DNA of 22,901 nt from positions 1 through 22,901 of the forward strand of contig JAYMSP010002699.1 of NCBI GenBank assembly GCA_036897095.1, given 5' to 3'. Both the position numbers and the translations under genes were made by a program. Shown here piece by piece: positions 22,640-22,901 of this stretch. Every line of letters begins with the position of its first letter. Positions within the stretch are counted from its first letter, which is position 1. Under the pieces are notes generated by a model. It was not told where the DNA came from, searched no databases, and saw only the letters and a program-made list of their open reading frames with translations. The stretch is from Plantago elongata (lineage: Eukaryota; Streptophyta; Magnoliopsida; Lamiales; Plantaginaceae).

Positions 22640-22901
22640 CACTCGTAGGATCTTCTCACAAGTGAAATACTCTAACACAGGGAGAAAGGCAACTTTGGTC
22701 CAAAACTATGGTCGAAATGGACGCGCAGTGACCACTTTGCACCACTTGTGATTTGCAGTCCACAACTTCGATGAATTGGGAGTTTTGGTCATAATTCGCC
22801 GAATTAGCGGCGAACTGGTTCTATGTGGCGTTTTTTCGCTGACTGGGCGATAAAAACACACTCCGTTGGCTGACTTGGCGCGACACATCAGATTATTAAA
22901 C
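22640..22901. repeat. Probable dispersed repeat in the SABATH first intron or upstream flank
   Basis: This GC-richer stretch has no SABATH exon 1 sequence and no plausible gene. It carries words such as ttggtccaaaactatggtcg, cacttgtgatttgcagtcc and repeated ttcgccgaatt/agcggcgaa motifs. These give short internal inverted repeats (cgccgaattagcggcg at about 22798-22813). The composition contrasts with the AT-rich neighbouring introns and suggests an inserted non-coding element cut by the window edge. Class not resolved. Confidence 0.4.

Noticed and set aside
22401-22751. Plus-strand 116-codon frame
   Set aside because: It lies mostly antisense to SABATH exon 2 and continues into repeat-like sequence.

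Overview
The window reads as nuclear DNA of a flowering plant, most likely a eudicot. The genes are intron-bearing with GT-AG junctions and lie in AT-rich intergenic sequence. They include plant-type families: an LRR-III receptor-like kinase, a CYP71-clade P450 and a SABATH methyltransferase. The P450 subtype leans towards CYP71D and hence asterids, but that is a weak inference. Nothing suggests a bacterial or organellar origin.

Layout, left to right. Positions 1-89 (minus) hold a possible 5' coding end of an unrecognised gene that runs off the left edge. Positions 1050-3794 (minus) are a complete five-exon gene for cytosolic 40S ribosomal protein SA (uS2), with TGGGCY 'site II' elements just upstream. 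Positions 4978-7883 (minus) are a complete two-exon LRR receptor-like kinase of the ZAR1/At1g67510 type, with an atypical kinase domain and a leader carrying a 41-bp duplication and two Met-His-stop mini-uORFs. Positions 9635-9708 (minus) are a clean tRNA-Ile(AAU). Positions 11409-13002 (plus) are an OTU-family deubiquitinating cysteine protease whose catalytic exons are clear but whose 5' end is uncertain. Positions 14299-15899 (minus) are a complete two-exon CYP71D-like P450 of 499 codons, followed by a tandemly duplicated and decayed copy of its own 3' end. Positions 21300-22627 (minus) are exons 2-4 of a SABATH methyltransferase whose reading frame is open except for one internal TAG. Its first exon would lie beyond the window.

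Between the P450 and the SABATH gene (about 16-21.3 kb) is a repeat-rich stretch. It holds a duplicated P450 upstream flank, an old LTR fossil, and two members of one very short tRNA-derived SINE-like family, one of them with a perfect 16-bp target-site duplication.

The genes do not form an obvious pathway. Ribosomal protein, kinase, tRNA and OTU protease look like ordinary housekeeping or signalling neighbours. The P450 and SABATH genes are both specialised-metabolism families in a region with clear signs of local duplication and decay. I see no convincing wholly new system. The most notable signals are the unusual P450 I-helix, the single stop in SABATH, the minimal SINE family and the duplicated mini-uORFs.
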